Positions 8,246 to 14,990 of a DNA stretch of 15,888 nucleotides are shown in pieces. Made by a program: the position numbers and the translations under genes. Each line of letters begins with the position of its first letter. Position 1 is the stretch's first letter. The notes under the pieces were generated by a model. The model was given only the letters and a program-made list of their open reading frames with translations, was not told where the DNA came from and made no database searches. Origin of the DNA: UBA11400 sp964550435 (GTDB taxonomy: Bacteria > Bacteroidota > Rhodothermia > Balneolales > HLUCCA01); NCBI GenBank assembly GCA_964550435.1, contig CAZJZI010000053.1, positions 1 to 15,888 on the forward strand. The letters are read 5' to 3'.

Positions 8246-10030
8246 ATGCGATTCTTAGTGTTATCGGTTATAATCCTAGCCGGATTTCTTTCTTCAGCCC
8301 AGGCTCAGGTGGACTCTACATTTGTAAAAAATAGTCTCCACCAACTGTTTGAGGACTACGCCCGCTTTAATTCGAATCCCGATGGATACACCGATATTCC
8401 AGACACCACCGCCGATTCCAACAACGGACCGGTGTTTCAAGATGTGAGCTTCGCAGCACTGGAGCGCAATACCGACCAGCTTCGTCGGTTCCGCGATCGT
8501 CTGCATGCAATTGATGAGTCAATGCTGAGCAAACAGGACGATATCAGTTATCGTCTTCTCGATCGTACCCTGAAGGAGCGCATCGAAGCTTTCGACCTGG
8601 GCGACCATTATGTCCCTCTCGACGGCTGGTGGGACTTCCACGCTTCTTTCGCGGAGACTCCAGTCCGCTCGCAGTTCCGAAACACGCGCGATTACGAGCG
8701 ATACATCGAGCGTCTGAACGGATACGGCGATCACACGGACCAATACATTACCCGCCTTCGATCGGCGATCGAAGCCGGATGGGTCCGCCCTAAGGTTATC
8801 CTCGAGAAGTATATCCCAACTATTGAGGCTCTGATCACGGACACCGAATCCAGCCTTTTTTACAATCCATTCACCAATTTCCCGACGTCGATTCCCGATT
8901 CCACGCAAGCCCGGCTCAGAGATCTTGGTTTCGCAGCAATTACCGACATCGTGATTCCCGCCTACGACCGGTTCGCCCGTTTCATGCGGGATGAATACGC
9001 TCCAGCTGCTCCCGACGACATCGCTATTTCAAGCGTGGATGGAGGCAAGGAATACTATGAGCATCTGGTTAGGCACTACACAACACTTGATATTACTCCG
9101 GATGAAGTTCATCAGATCGGACTCAATGAGGTGAATCGCATCCGCCAAGAAATGGATGAGTTAATAGCCACGACTGGATTTCAGCGCTCATTCGCTGAAT
9201 TTATCGAATTTCTGCGCACCGACCCTCAGTTTTATGCCAATTCCGAAGAAGAACTCCTTCAAATCACGGCTCTTGTGCTCAAACGTATGGATGGTGAACT
9301 GCCACGTCTGTTCAAGAACCTGCCTCGTAATCCGTACGGAATCCGCGAGATTCCCGATCACATCGCCCCACGCATGACCACCGCCTACTACTCCGGCGGC
9401 ACTTCCGACGGCACCCGCGCCGGATACTATTATGTGAACACTTACGACCTGAAAAGCCGTCCGTTGTACGAGGTCGAAGCATTGTCATTTCATGAGGCCG
9501 TTCCTGGACACCATCTCCAATTAACCATGCAACAGGAACTCGGAGAGCTTCCGGCTTTCCGACAGTCCGGCGGATTCACGGTATTTGTCGAAGGATGGGC
9601 GCTGTACTCCGAACGACTCGGACTCGAACTCGGATTCTACAAAGATCCATACAGCAATTTCGGCCGTCTGACTTACGAAATGTGGCGAGCACTGCGTCTG
9701 GTCGTCGACACCGGAATGCACTACAAAGGATGGTCACGCCAGGAAGCGATCGATTTCATGGCAGCAAACTCAGCCCTGACATTGCTCAACATCACCAATG
9801 AAGTCGACCGATATATCTTTTGGCCTGGACAATCACTTGCCTATAAAACCGGCGAGATCAAGATCCGCCAGCTCCGTGAACAGGCCGAAACAGCCCTGAG
9901 AAACGTTTTTGATGTACGTGATTTCCACGATATCGTTCTACGAAACGGCAGCATCACCCTCGAAGTGCTCGAGGAGGAAGTCAACGCCTGGATCCAGAAA
10001 GTCCAGCAAGAATCCGCCAAAACAGAGTAA
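8246..10030 (+). CDS. DUF885 family secreted predicted metallopeptidase
   Basis: The product is 594 residues. Residues 1-20 form a Sec signal peptide (hydrophobic LVLSVIILAGFL, then SSAQA before Q), so the mature protein is periplasmic or surface-located. The rest matches DUF885 (PF05960) over nearly its whole length. HEAVPGHH lies at residues 416-423, preceded by YEVEALSF and followed by the FVEGWALYSERLG motif with E449-G-W. In this family the HEAxPGHH motif and the downstream EGW glutamate are thought to bind a metal ion, giving a gluzincin-like peptidase; it is not a plain HExxH motif. The substrate is unknown. The length is normal for the family and nothing looks broken. It ends six bases from the convergent propeller gene. 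The start at 8246 is chosen because the signal peptide begins there. Confidence 0.92.
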   Translation: MRFLVLSVIILAGFLSSAQAQVDSTFVKNSLHQLFEDYARFNSNPDGYTDIPDTTADSNNGPVFQDVSFAALERNTDQLRRFRDRLHAIDESMLSKQDDISYRLLDRTLKERIEAFDLGDHYVPLDGWWDFHASFAETPVRSQFRNTRDYERYIERLNGYGDHTDQYITRLRSAIEAGWVRPKVILEKYIPTIEALITDTESSLFYNPFTNFPTSIPDSTQARLRDLGFAAITDIVIPAYDRFARFMRDEYAPAAPDDIAISSVDGGKEYYEHLVRHYTTLDITPDEVHQIGLNEVNRIRQEMDELIATTGFQRSFAEFIEFLRTDPQFYANSEEELLQITALVLKRMDGELPRLFKNLPRNPYGIREIPDHIAPRMTTAYYSGGTSDGTRAGYYYVNTYDLKSRPLYEVEALSFHEAVPGHHLQLTMQQELGELPAFRQSGGFTVFVEGWALYSERLGLELGFYKDPYSNFGRLTYEMWRALRLVVDTGMHYKGWSRQEAIDFMAANSALTLLNITNEVDRYIFWPGQSLAYKTGEIKIRQLREQAETALRNVFDVRDFHDIVLRNGSITLEVLEEEVNAWIQKVQQESAKTE

Positions 10031-10046
10031 TGTAAGTCACTCTGTT
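10021..10046. terminator. Possible bidirectional hairpin across the convergent stop codons
   Basis: AACAGAGT (10021-10028) and ACTCTGTT (10039-10046) form a perfect 8-bp inverted repeat with a 10-base loop that contains both stop codons. The stem is only 3/8 G+C and the U tracts are short on both sides, so it would be a weak terminator. It is the only symmetrical structure seen at this six-base convergent junction. Confidence 0.35.
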
Positions 10047-10639
10047 CCTGTTTCAAGCATGAAGATCGTCGCAGTTGCTTCTCCGAAGTTAACGCCTAGC
10101 ACACCGTTTGCAGATGCATCCGTTATGAAGTAGCCTTCAGGTGCCTGAAGCTTAAATAGAGGAGTTCCATCTACATCATAAACTACAAAACGGTTTTCAT
10201 CACGGCGACCGTAGCCTTGCCAGATGCGGCCCAATTGATCGACCATAATCTCTCGCGTTGCTGGCATTTCATTCGGTATCTCGTTTACTAACGATGACGT
10301 TATCGGACTACGGCTCTCAGCGATTTGAGCGCGGTCTTCTTCGGTAACCAACGGACGTGGAATCGCAACTCCAAAGGAGTCAATAACTGCCCCATCAACT
10401 CCATACCGATAGACTCTTGATTCAGCCGTCCAGCCGTGATAAATCGTACTGTCGTTTGTACCCGCAAATACAGAATAATTTGCAAACGGCTTCATCGCAT
10501 TGATCAAGTTATCCCCGTTCTGCACAGAAACCATTTCCAATCGGTGAACTTCGAACAACGACTCCCCTTCGATATCTCCTTCTGGACCAATTCGATACAC
10601 ATTATCCCGTTTGTCCTCACTTTTTTCTCCCGGAGGCAT
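10037..10639 (-). CDS. 6-bladed beta-propeller protein, C-terminal fragment after in-frame stop
   Basis: These 200 codons lie in exactly the same frame as the lipoprotein fragment at 10649-11134 and are separated from it by one TAA (10649-10651) and three codons (S-S-F). Propeller strands continue: NVYRIGPEGDIEG, SRVYRYGVDGAVIDSFG, IMVDQLGRIWQGYG and RFVVYDVDGTPLFKLQ. The two parts together give 365 codons, the normal size of these proteins. ATG at 10639 has no visible ribosome binding site, so independent translation is doubtful. The fragment alone has no signal peptide and would stay in the cytoplasm. It is probably the second half of a gene interrupted by a nonsense mutation or a sequencing error. 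Confidence 0.75.
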   Translation of the reverse strand: MPPGEKSEDKRDNVYRIGPEGDIEGESLFEVHRLEMVSVQNGDNLINAMKPFANYSVFAGTNDSTIYHGWTAESRVYRYGVDGAVIDSFGVAIPRPLVTEEDRAQIAESRSPITSSLVNEIPNEMPATREIMVDQLGRIWQGYGRRDENRFVVYDVDGTPLFKLQAPEGYFITDASANGVLGVNFGEATATIFMLETGTE

Positions 10640-10648
10640 GAATGACGA

Positions 10649-11134
10649 TTACTGTGCATAAACAATACCGTCACCAGTAAACGTCACCGATAAAGGATAC
10701 TGGCCTTCCGGCATTCTTAATATCCGCTCACCCAGATAGGCATATGCATTTTCGGCAGTATCAAAATGGATGACTTTTCGATCCCCCTGATCATATACCA
10801 TCAATGTTCCATCATTTAAAAAGCGAAGTGTGTTGATGGAATTGAATTCACCAGGACCCTCTCCCTTGCGTCCGATGGTGCCGATTCGTTGTCCAACCGG
10901 ACTAAAAATCACAATCTGCATGGGTCCGGTATCAGTAACAAAAATAGTGCCCTCCGGACCTAAAACACCCCGAAAAGGCCTTGCAATAAACACTGAATCA
11001 GACTGTTCAACATCAAAAAGCTCGACCAATCGTGCTTCCGGAACATCTTCAATGGTCATCTCACGATCCGGTTCGGCTCCACACGACACCAAAACCACTA
11101 CTAACAACGCCCAAAAAACTATTCTATTCAACAT
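10649..11134 (-). CDS. 6-bladed beta-propeller lipoprotein, N-terminal fragment
   Basis: The 161-residue product starts with a lipoprotein signal peptide: hydrophobic core VFWALLVVVLVS and lipobox L-V-S-C with C18. The next part matches the Bacteroidota 6-bladed beta-propeller family (PF17170-like): ARPFRGVLGPEGTIFVTD, MQIVIFSPVGQRIGTIG, RKGEGPGEFNSINTLRFL and VIHFDTAENAYAYLGE. The frame then stops at TAA after GDGIVYAQ, in the middle of the propeller, and resumes without frameshift at 10639. The family is usually about 350-400 residues, so this is about half a protein. The function of the family is poorly known; surface or periplasmic sensing or binding is likely. A promoter candidate lies about 70 bases upstream. 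Confidence 0.8.
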   Translation of the reverse strand: MLNRIVFWALLVVVLVSCGAEPDREMTIEDVPEARLVELFDVEQSDSVFIARPFRGVLGPEGTIFVTDTGPMQIVIFSPVGQRIGTIGRKGEGPGEFNSINTLRFLNDGTLMVYDQGDRKVIHFDTAENAYAYLGERILRMPEGQYPLSVTFTGDGIVYAQ

Positions 11135-11164
11135 GGCTGTATAAGTTTAGTTTAACATAAGTTT

Positions 11165-11183
11165 GATCCCGCGAGTGGGGATC
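11165..11183. promoter_or_regulatory. Inverted repeat in the 5' leader of the propeller lipoprotein gene
   Basis: GATCCC (11165-11170) and GGGATC (11178-11183) form a perfect 6-bp inverted repeat with a 7-base loop, 31-49 bases upstream of the ATG at 11134. On the coding (minus) strand two GCGGG motifs lie just 5' of it (11187-11199). It could be an operator or a leader hairpin. No regulator can be named. Confidence 0.4.
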
Positions 11184-11210
11184 TTTCCCGCTTGCCCGCT
11201 TATAATACTA

Positions 11211-11242
11211 AAAATATAAAACTAATAAAATAGTATTTACAA
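11211..11242 (-). promoter_or_regulatory. Bacteroidota-type promoter candidate for the propeller lipoprotein
   Basis: On the minus strand TTG (11242-11240) is followed after 21 bases by TATATTTT (11218-11211), a 7/8 match to the -7 consensus TAnnTTTG. The spacing fits Bacteroidota sigma-ABfr promoters. Transcription would begin near 11204 and give a leader of about 70 bases that carries the GATCCC hairpin. The region is AT-rich, so a chance match is possible. Confidence 0.4.
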
Positions 11243-11322
11243 CCAACTGATTTTGTTCAACAAAAAACCTCCTTATGGATAGAGCAGCAGAAACATGAGA
11301 ACAATCAAAGTAAGTGAATCAT

Positions 11323-11382
11323 CACTTCACCCACTCCCCACTCCCTACTCCCTATTCCCCCTTATACTACTCCCCACTACCT
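11323..11382. repeat. Degenerate heptamer tract at the 3' end of the AmpG-like gene
   Basis: This C-rich tract contains consecutive heptamers CCCACTC, CCCACTC, CCTACTC and CCTATTC (11330-11357), then a broken part. On the minus strand these read as GAGTGGG/GAGTAGG, the same family as the AGTGGGA tract at 13298. The tract runs through the stop codon of the permease gene (TAG at 11369-11367) and supplies the last codons (G-S-G-E). It is single-polarity, unlike the two tracts to the right. Confidence 0.75.
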
Positions 11383-13271
11383 TCTGTCTCCTTCTTCCCA
11401 AACTCCGGATCAATCTTCACAAACCAGGCAATAAGGAATGACGGAATCGTAGCGATCATCACCCACACAAAGAAGTGTTGGTACCCGATGATATCCTGTA
11501 TCCATCCGCTGAACATCCCAGGAATCATCATCCCAAGTGCCATAAATCCAGTTGTAATCGCAAAATGAGCCGTTTTGTGCTCTCCTTCGGACACATATAT
11601 CATGTAGAGCATGTATGCCGTGAACCCGAAGCCATATCCAAATTGCTCAATGGCCACTGCAATGTTGATCATGACAAAGCTCTCCGGCATGAAATATGCC
11701 AAATACACGTAGACAGCATTTGGAAGGTTGATCGCAACGATCATCGGCCATAGCCAGAATTTGAGTCCATGACGCGCTGCCAGAATCCCGCCCAGAATTC
11801 CTCCAAAAGTGAGGGCTAATATCCCGACGGTTCCATACACAAATCCGACTTCTCCTGTTGTGAGTGCCAGTCCACCGACTTCCTGTGCGTCGAGTAAAAA
11901 CGGAGACGCCAGTTTTACCAGCTGCGCTTCGGCAAACCGATAAAAGAGTAAGAATAGCAGAATAATTCCAATTTGTTTCTTTTTGAAAAACAACGCGAAC
12001 GTCCGGAAGAACTCAGTAAACAGATTCTGATCTCCCTCGTGAACCACGGGTTTGTCGTCAGCCGGACGCGGAAGCGCGAATCGGTGATACAGGAAGAACA
12101 GTATGAACATTCCGGTCAGCAGGAAGAACGTAATCGACCAGGCCAGCGGAATATTACCTGCCCGGCCACGAAACAACGCTTCGGAAGTGGTTTCCAGCTT
12201 GGGATCCAGTTGCACCAATGCCATCGCCGGACGATCCCAGTTCTCTGCCGTGAAGACAATCCGCTCGCCTTCGACTAACGAAATCGAATTGTCCCCCGAC
12301 TCGCGCCCAAAGTTCAAGACCACTTCTTCGCCGTCCAACGGCGGTCCGGACAAATAGAAGTACACGGCTCCGATGTTCCCAACTTTCCCATCATCAGCAA
12401 TAGGCTCAACTTCGGGAGCAAAATTGGTTCTCAAGAAACTTTCCAGCGGACCCGAAATCATGCGCGACCACAACGACGGACCCTTTTCAGTTCCATCAGC
12501 ATTCGTTGCCACCGCGGCCTGTCCATTTGATCTACCCGAAACGCTGTAGAAACCCTGATCTTCATTCCACTGCCGGGCAGCGCTCTTAATGGAATCAATT
12601 ACCGATCCATCAACTCGTTGGGTTGCAACGGACAGATTCTCTGGCCATGTCAGAATGCGTAGTTCTCCTTCCACACCAGATGTTGGCACTTCGGATGGAT
12701 GTTGCGGTAGCACGATTTCGGTCGCGGATGCGTCCGCCTGTACATTTACCTCAATGTTCGGAAGTCCGGAATTACTTTCAATATACCCGGCAAAAATGAT
12801 CAAAAATCCCTGTCCGGTGATCATCGCAATACGATAAAACGTACTCCTGACCCCCACAAACCAAGCCTGATCATGCTTCGACAATCCGAGCATATACAAT
12901 CCATCTGCCGCGATATCATGCGTTGCTGAACTGAACGCCAACAGCCACATGAAAGCCAATGACCACTGGAAAAAGTTCGGAGCAGGAATCGTAAACGCAA
13001 TTCCCGCGAGTCCGGCACCAATCAACATCTGCATCGTGACCACCCACCATCGTTTGGTCTTCACCAAATCCACGATCGGACTCCACAGTGGTTTGATTAC
13101 CCAGGGCAGGTACAACCAGCTGGTGTACAACGCGATTTCGGTGTTGGAAATCCCCAGACGCTTGTACATGATGACCGAAACCAGCATCACCACCACATAG
13201 GGAATCCCCTGGGCGAAGTACAACGACGGGATCCACGCCCACGGACTTGGTTTTTTATTTTGATCAGACAT
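11367..13271 (-). CDS. AmpG-like MFS permease with large periplasmic insertion
   Basis: The product is 634 residues with about 12 membrane segments. It matches the AmpG/PAT branch of the major facilitator superfamily: AQGIPYVVVML after an SLYF start, IKPLWSPIVDLV (E. coli AmpG has FKFLWSPLMD), LAFSSATHDIAADGLYML (AmpG has AFCSASQDIVFDAW), and TFYRIAMITGQGFLI. AmpG carries GlcNAc-anhydroMurNAc muropeptides into the cytoplasm for recycling. Between the fifth and sixth membrane segments, residues about 165-372 are a soluble, beta-rich insertion on the predicted periplasmic side. That explains the extra length, since family members are usually about 420-500 residues. The gene lies 163 bases downstream of namZ on the same strand, with a repeat tract between them. 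Substrate specificity is inferred, not shown. Confidence 0.88.
   Translation of the reverse strand: MSDQNKKPSPWAWIPSLYFAQGIPYVVVMLVSVIMYKRLGISNTEIALYTSWLYLPWVIKPLWSPIVDLVKTKRWWVVTMQMLIGAGLAGIAFTIPAPNFFQWSLAFMWLLAFSSATHDIAADGLYMLGLSKHDQAWFVGVRSTFYRIAMITGQGFLIIFAGYIESNSGLPNIEVNVQADASATEIVLPQHPSEVPTSGVEGELRILTWPENLSVATQRVDGSVIDSIKSAARQWNEDQGFYSVSGRSNGQAAVATNADGTEKGPSLWSRMISGPLESFLRTNFAPEVEPIADDGKVGNIGAVYFYLSGPPLDGEEVVLNFGRESGDNSISLVEGERIVFTAENWDRPAMALVQLDPKLETTSEALFRGRAGNIPLAWSITFFLLTGMFILFFLYHRFALPRPADDKPVVHEGDQNLFTEFFRTFALFFKKKQIGIILLFLLFYRFAEAQLVKLASPFLLDAQEVGGLALTTGEVGFVYGTVGILALTFGGILGGILAARHGLKFWLWPMIVAINLPNAVYVYLAYFMPESFVMINIAVAIEQFGYGFGFTAYMLYMIYVSEGEHKTAHFAITTGFMALGMMIPGMFSGWIQDIIGYQHFFVWVMIATIPSFLIAWFVKIDPEFGKKETEGSGE
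12156..12779 (-). other. Periplasmic insertion domain in the AmpG-like permease
   Basis: Residues about 165-372 lie between membrane segments ending in FLIIFAGYI and starting PLAWSITFFLLTGMF. The part with GAVYFYLSGPPLDGEEVVL, then ISLVEGERIVFTAENWDRP (FTAENWDRP at 340-348) and MALVQLDP, resembles the last strands of Calx-beta-like domains, where F-T-x-x-N-W-x-x-P is a hallmark. The earlier part (165-300) is not recognised. By counting segments from a cytoplasmic N-terminus, the domain faces the periplasm. Confidence 0.65.
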
Positions 13272-13297
13272 AAGGGCTTAGATTAAAGTTTAATGCA

Positions 13298-13360
13298 AGT
13301 GGGTAGTGGGAAGTGGGAAGTGGGAAGTGGGAAGTGGGAAGTGGGATGTGGGTAGTGGGA
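13298..13360. repeat. AGTGGGA heptamer tandem array (9 units)
   Basis: There are nine exact seven-base units in phase: AGTGGGT, six AGTGGGA, TGTGGGT and AGTGGGA. The array ends 26 bases upstream of the AmpG-like start codon. It is directly followed by a C-rich arm at 13364-13396 with units CCTACTC/TCCTACT. Confidence 0.95.
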
Positions 13361-13363
13361 TTT

Positions 13364-13396
13364 CCACCTACTCCCTACTTCCTACTCCCTACTTCC
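13364..13396. repeat. C-rich arm opposing the heptamer array
   Basis: Units ACCTACT, CCCTACT, TCCTACT and CCCTACT follow the G-rich array after a short T-rich loop. On the plus-strand RNA each unit can pair with AGUGGGA using one G-U wobble. About 27 of 31 positions pair between 13330 and 13396. On the minus strand the wobbles become A-C mismatches. Confidence 0.75.
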
Positions 13397-13410
13397 AATT
13401 TTTAAACTAC

Positions 13411-13434
13411 CGCTCACTGCTCACTGCTCGCTGC
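13411..13434. repeat. GCTCACT heptamers abutting the namZ stop codon
   Basis: GCTCACT (13412-13418), GCTCACT (13419-13425) and GCTCGCT (13426-13432) run up to the base before the TAA stop codon of the DUF1343 gene (13435-13437). On the minus strand these read AGCGAGC and AGTGAGC, a second unit type related to AGTGGGA. Confidence 0.85.
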
Positions 13435-14694
13435 TTATTCATAAATATAATACTGTTGGCTTCTGGCCCTGAACGACTCCACATCCTTGTTCAAGAAGGC
13501 TTCCACGTCCTCATAGCGCATACGCTGAGTGAACAACTCACGTACTGTGCTTGTCCCTGAAACTCGATCGAACATCCGGATACGTGCGGCAGTGGCCAGT
13601 TCAAACGGATTCTTATCCGGATGTAGCACATGATGTTCCTGCATGAACAGGAACTGCAAACTCATGATGTTCACCTTGCTGAAATCCGTAATGTACACCT
13701 GAACTCCGTGCACTACCTCGCCCTGAAGCCTGCCATAATACGGTCTCCAGGTTGTAGGACGGAAAATAACCCCAACGAGTCCCAGATTGTTCATCCGAGC
13801 AGCCATTTCCTGAGCATCGATCCACGGTGCTCCAAATAGTTCAAACGGCATGGTGTATCCAACACCTTCGCTGATGACCTGTAATTCACCCATGATTCCC
13901 GTTGCGGTGTAATATATCGCAGTATGTGTATGCGGAATATGCGGGGAGGTCGGCACCCAAGGTAATCCGGTCTCCGGAAACGTCATGGATCGGTCCCAGC
14001 CTTCCATTGGAATAACCGTCAAGTTCACTTTTTTACCACCTTCAAGCATCCCTTCTCCATTCAGGAACTTCGCAAGTTCTCCGGAGGTCATTCCATACAC
14101 ATAAGGAATCTTGAACTGGCTCACGAACGAGATATACCCATCCTCAACAAGATTTCCCTCGATCTTGCCACCCAGTGGATTCGGTCGGTCCAGCACCATA
14201 AACTCGATTCCAGCCTCAGCAGCAGCCTCCATTGCCAGTCCCATGGATGATATAAAGGTATACGAACGACTCCCTACATCCTGGATGTCGTAAATGAGTA
14301 CATCCACCCCTTTTAGCATCTCCTGAGTTGGTTTACGGGTGGATCCGTAGATCGAAAATACGGTCACGCCGGTCTTTTCATCAACATAGTCGGTCACGTA
14401 ATCGCCGGCAGAAATATCCCCACGAACGCCATGCTCCGGACCATACATCGCTACCAAGTCCACATCCGGATGCGCATGCAACAGATCAATATTCGATTGT
14501 AGTTTGTAATTTACTCCGGTCGCGTTGGTGATGAGTCCTACACGTTTACCTTTCAAGGACGCAAAGCCCGATTGCTCGAGTACATCGAATCCAGTAAGGA
14601 CCCGAGGTTTCTCCACATTAGTTTGTGCTAAAGCACAAGAAGCGCTTACAATCACCATCAGAAGCACTCCCACAATCAATTTCGTTAATTTCAT
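13435..14694 (-). CDS. namZ: DUF1343 exo-beta-N-acetylmuramidase (NamZ/YbbC family)
   Basis: The product is 419 residues with a Sec signal peptide at 1-23 (LIVGVLLMVIVSASCALA before Q). C20 is not in a good lipobox, so simple cleavage is more likely. Family motifs are in order: GLITNATGVNYKLQS (53-67), MYGPEHGVRGDISAG (83-97), YDIQDVGSRSYTFISSMGLA (135-154), LDRPNPLGG (168-176), YGMTSGELA (200-208) and SEGVGYTMPFELFGAPWID (275-293). NamZ enzymes (CAZy GH171) remove MurNAc from the non-reducing ends of peptidoglycan chains. The Glu of GPEHG (E87) is the likely catalytic residue by family analogy. The length is normal and no damage is seen. It is the first gene of a minus-strand pair with the AmpG-like permease and is divergent from the DUF1460 gene. 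Confidence 0.9.
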   Translation of the reverse strand: MKLTKLIVGVLLMVIVSASCALAQTNVEKPRVLTGFDVLEQSGFASLKGKRVGLITNATGVNYKLQSNIDLLHAHPDVDLVAMYGPEHGVRGDISAGDYVTDYVDEKTGVTVFSIYGSTRKPTQEMLKGVDVLIYDIQDVGSRSYTFISSMGLAMEAAAEAGIEFMVLDRPNPLGGKIEGNLVEDGYISFVSQFKIPYVYGMTSGELAKFLNGEGMLEGGKKVNLTVIPMEGWDRSMTFPETGLPWVPTSPHIPHTHTAIYYTATGIMGELQVISEGVGYTMPFELFGAPWIDAQEMAARMNNLGLVGVIFRPTTWRPYYGRLQGEVVHGVQVYITDFSKVNIMSLQFLFMQEHHVLHPDKNPFELATAARIRMFDRVSGTSTVRELFTQRMRYEDVEAFLNKDVESFRARSQQYYIYE

Positions 14695-14850
14695 TACTGT
14701 AGATGATTTATGAGAAGGTTGTTCCCGTTAAAATAGTTAACTACACCTTTGTAAAACAACCCAAGATTGCAAAAAGATAATCCCTGCACTCGAATTGTAA
14801 AAGAAGTTATATGTTAAAGCAACAATCGAAGTGTATTAGTACATTTTAAA
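14695..14850. promoter_or_regulatory. AT-rich divergent promoter region between namZ and the DUF1460 gene
   Basis: These AT-rich bases should hold the promoters of namZ (minus) and perhaps the DUF1460 gene (plus). On the minus strand TATCTTTT (14781-14774) is a 7/8 match to TAnnTTTG, without a convincing TTG at the right distance. On the plus strand CACCTTTG (14745-14752) is a 7/8 match, with TTG about 22 bases upstream. Both are weak calls. The part from 14851 on is repeat DNA. Confidence 0.3.
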
Positions 14851-14990
14851 GAGCGGTGAGCCGGGAGCGGCGAGCAGTACCCCTCCGTGACACAGTCACA
14901 CTCGCCGTAATAAAATCGCAAAGTGAGCAGGTTCCACTCGCGGCTCGCCGCTCACTTCCACTACCTACTTCCCACTACCCACTACCACAC
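14851..14990. repeat. GAGCGG/AGTGGG repeat module with inverted arms upstream of the DUF1460 gene
   Basis: A G-rich arm (GAGCGGTGAGCCGGGAGCGG, then CGAG, 14851-14874) and a C-rich arm (14937-14989, CGGCTCGCCGCTCACTTCC, then CCCACT-type heptamers) flank about 60 bases of unique sequence. Bases 14856-14874 and 14937-14955 are inverted copies with 16 of 19 positions matching. Inside lies a small perfect palindrome, GTGAC-ACA-GTCAC (14887-14899). The module ends one base before the ATG at 14991, so it forms the whole 5' leader. Confidence 0.8.

Noticed and set aside
9491..9514. Classical HExxH zinc protease motif in the DUF885 protein
   Set aside because: The sequence is HEAVPGHH, which lacks H at the fifth position. 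It is the specific DUF885 motif, so the protein is called by that family and not as a standard zincin.
11195..11208. Plus-strand sigma-70-like promoter (TATAAT at 11201)
   Set aside because: No plus-strand gene follows before 14991, and the region lies in the leader of a minus-strand gene. It is likely chance in AT-rich DNA.
11314..11568. Plus-strand frame starting in the C-rich heptamer tract
   Set aside because: It translates to low-complexity repeat sequence and then runs antisense to the permease. No signal peptide or family motif is present.
13298..13434. CRISPR array
   Set aside because: The units are only 7 bases, directly adjacent and without unique spacers, and no cas gene is present. 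It is a simple tandem repeat.
14600..14694. NamZ protein as a lipoprotein anchored at C20
   Set aside because: The residue three before the cysteine is Ser and the sequence continues to a good signal peptidase I site at ALA-Q. The lipobox is poor.
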